Source: Giesbergeria sp. (lineage in GTDB: Bacteria > Pseudomonadota > Gammaproteobacteria > Burkholderiales > Burkholderiaceae_C). Taken from it: 5,347 bases of DNA. Within the stretch, counting starts at the first letter, position 1. The number at the start of each line of letters is the position of its first letter. This document shows, piece by piece, positions 5,277 to 5,347 of the stretch. The notes beneath the pieces are model-generated. The model worked only from the letters and a program-made list of their open reading frames with translations. It was not told the origin of the DNA and ran no database searches. Made by a program: the position numbers and the translations under genes. Location: positions 1 to 5,347 of the forward strand of contig JAGOCN010000149.1 in NCBI GenBank assembly GCA_017998735.1, read 5' to 3'.

Positions 5277-5347
5277 ATGCGGCGCAGAAGCTGGATGGCT
5301 TTGGTGTCTTCCATGGCCGCTGCACCGGCTTTTGCACAGACCCGCAC
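5277..5347 (+). CDS. Start of a putative exported protein (signal peptide only, partial)
   Basis: Only 23 codons are visible before the window ends. They read MRRRSWMALVSSMAAAPAFAQTR: a basic n-region (RRR), a hydrophobic core of about 12 residues, and a signal peptidase I site AFA before Q21. RRSWM also loosely resembles a twin-arginine motif. Such leaders are common in periplasmic solute-binding proteins and enzymes of Burkholderiales, but the mature protein is out of view and no function can be given. The start is uncertain: an in-frame ATG at 5229 would add 16 residues unlike a signal peptide, and an ATG at 5295 would lose the basic residues. No clear Shine-Dalgarno sequence supports any of them. 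Confidence 0.5.
   Translation, partial: MRRRSWMALVSSMAAAPAFAQTR

Noticed and set aside
5155..5337. 60-codon minus-strand open frame at the right edge
   Set aside because: Its sequence is Lys/Cys/Ser-rich without motifs and reads into the AT-rich region; the plus-strand signal peptide is the better explanation.
4880..5347. Phage or island attachment site made from the tRNA-Ser 3' end
   Set aside because: I looked for a second copy of the T-arm and acceptor sequence downstream and found none in the window, and no integrase is visible.

Overview
The window looks like chromosomal DNA of a betaproteobacterium of the order Burkholderiales, most likely family Comamonadaceae (relatives of Acidovorax, Comamonas and Delftia). 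This rests on the high-GC codon use, the sequence of the Ffh protein, and the gene order sensor kinase/regulator, small zinc-ribbon protein, CcsA-type protein, ffh. The genus is an inference; no database search was possible.

Left half (1-3019, minus strand): a compact operon read right to left. It starts with a CcsA/YpjD-type polytopic membrane protein. A 73-residue membrane-anchored protein with a Cys/His cluster (PP0621 type) follows, overlapping by 4 nt. Next is a six-helix PilS-type sensor histidine kinase, overlapping by 11 nt, and then, 14 nt further on, the receiver domain of its response regulator (PilR type), cut by the window edge. The overlaps suggest translational coupling. PilS/PilR pairs are known to control type IV pilus genes with sigma-54; why a cytochrome c assembly-type protein leads this operon is unclear.

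Centre (3020-3111): a 92-bp divergent intergenic region. It contains two facing -10-like hexamers that form the arms of an inverted repeat, and a bulged hairpin just upstream of ffh. Right centre (3112-4488, plus strand): a complete ffh gene for the SRP54-type GTPase. The ypjD/ffh divergent pair is also found in E. coli.

Right part (4489-5347): mostly non-coding. In order it holds an extended stem-loop just after ffh, a nested palindromic intergenic element, a tRNA-Ser(UGA) gene with a recognisable -10 box, a strong intrinsic terminator 1 nt after the tRNA, a 99-bp MITE-like element with 17-bp terminal inverted repeats and a 4-bp TTTA direct repeat, an AT-rich stretch, and the first 23 codons of an apparent exported protein that runs off the window.

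Most of the window is conserved housekeeping sequence. The less ordinary parts are the MITE-like element, the nested palindrome, the small zinc-ribbon protein coupled to pilS, and the overlapping promoter-like signals between ccsA and ffh.
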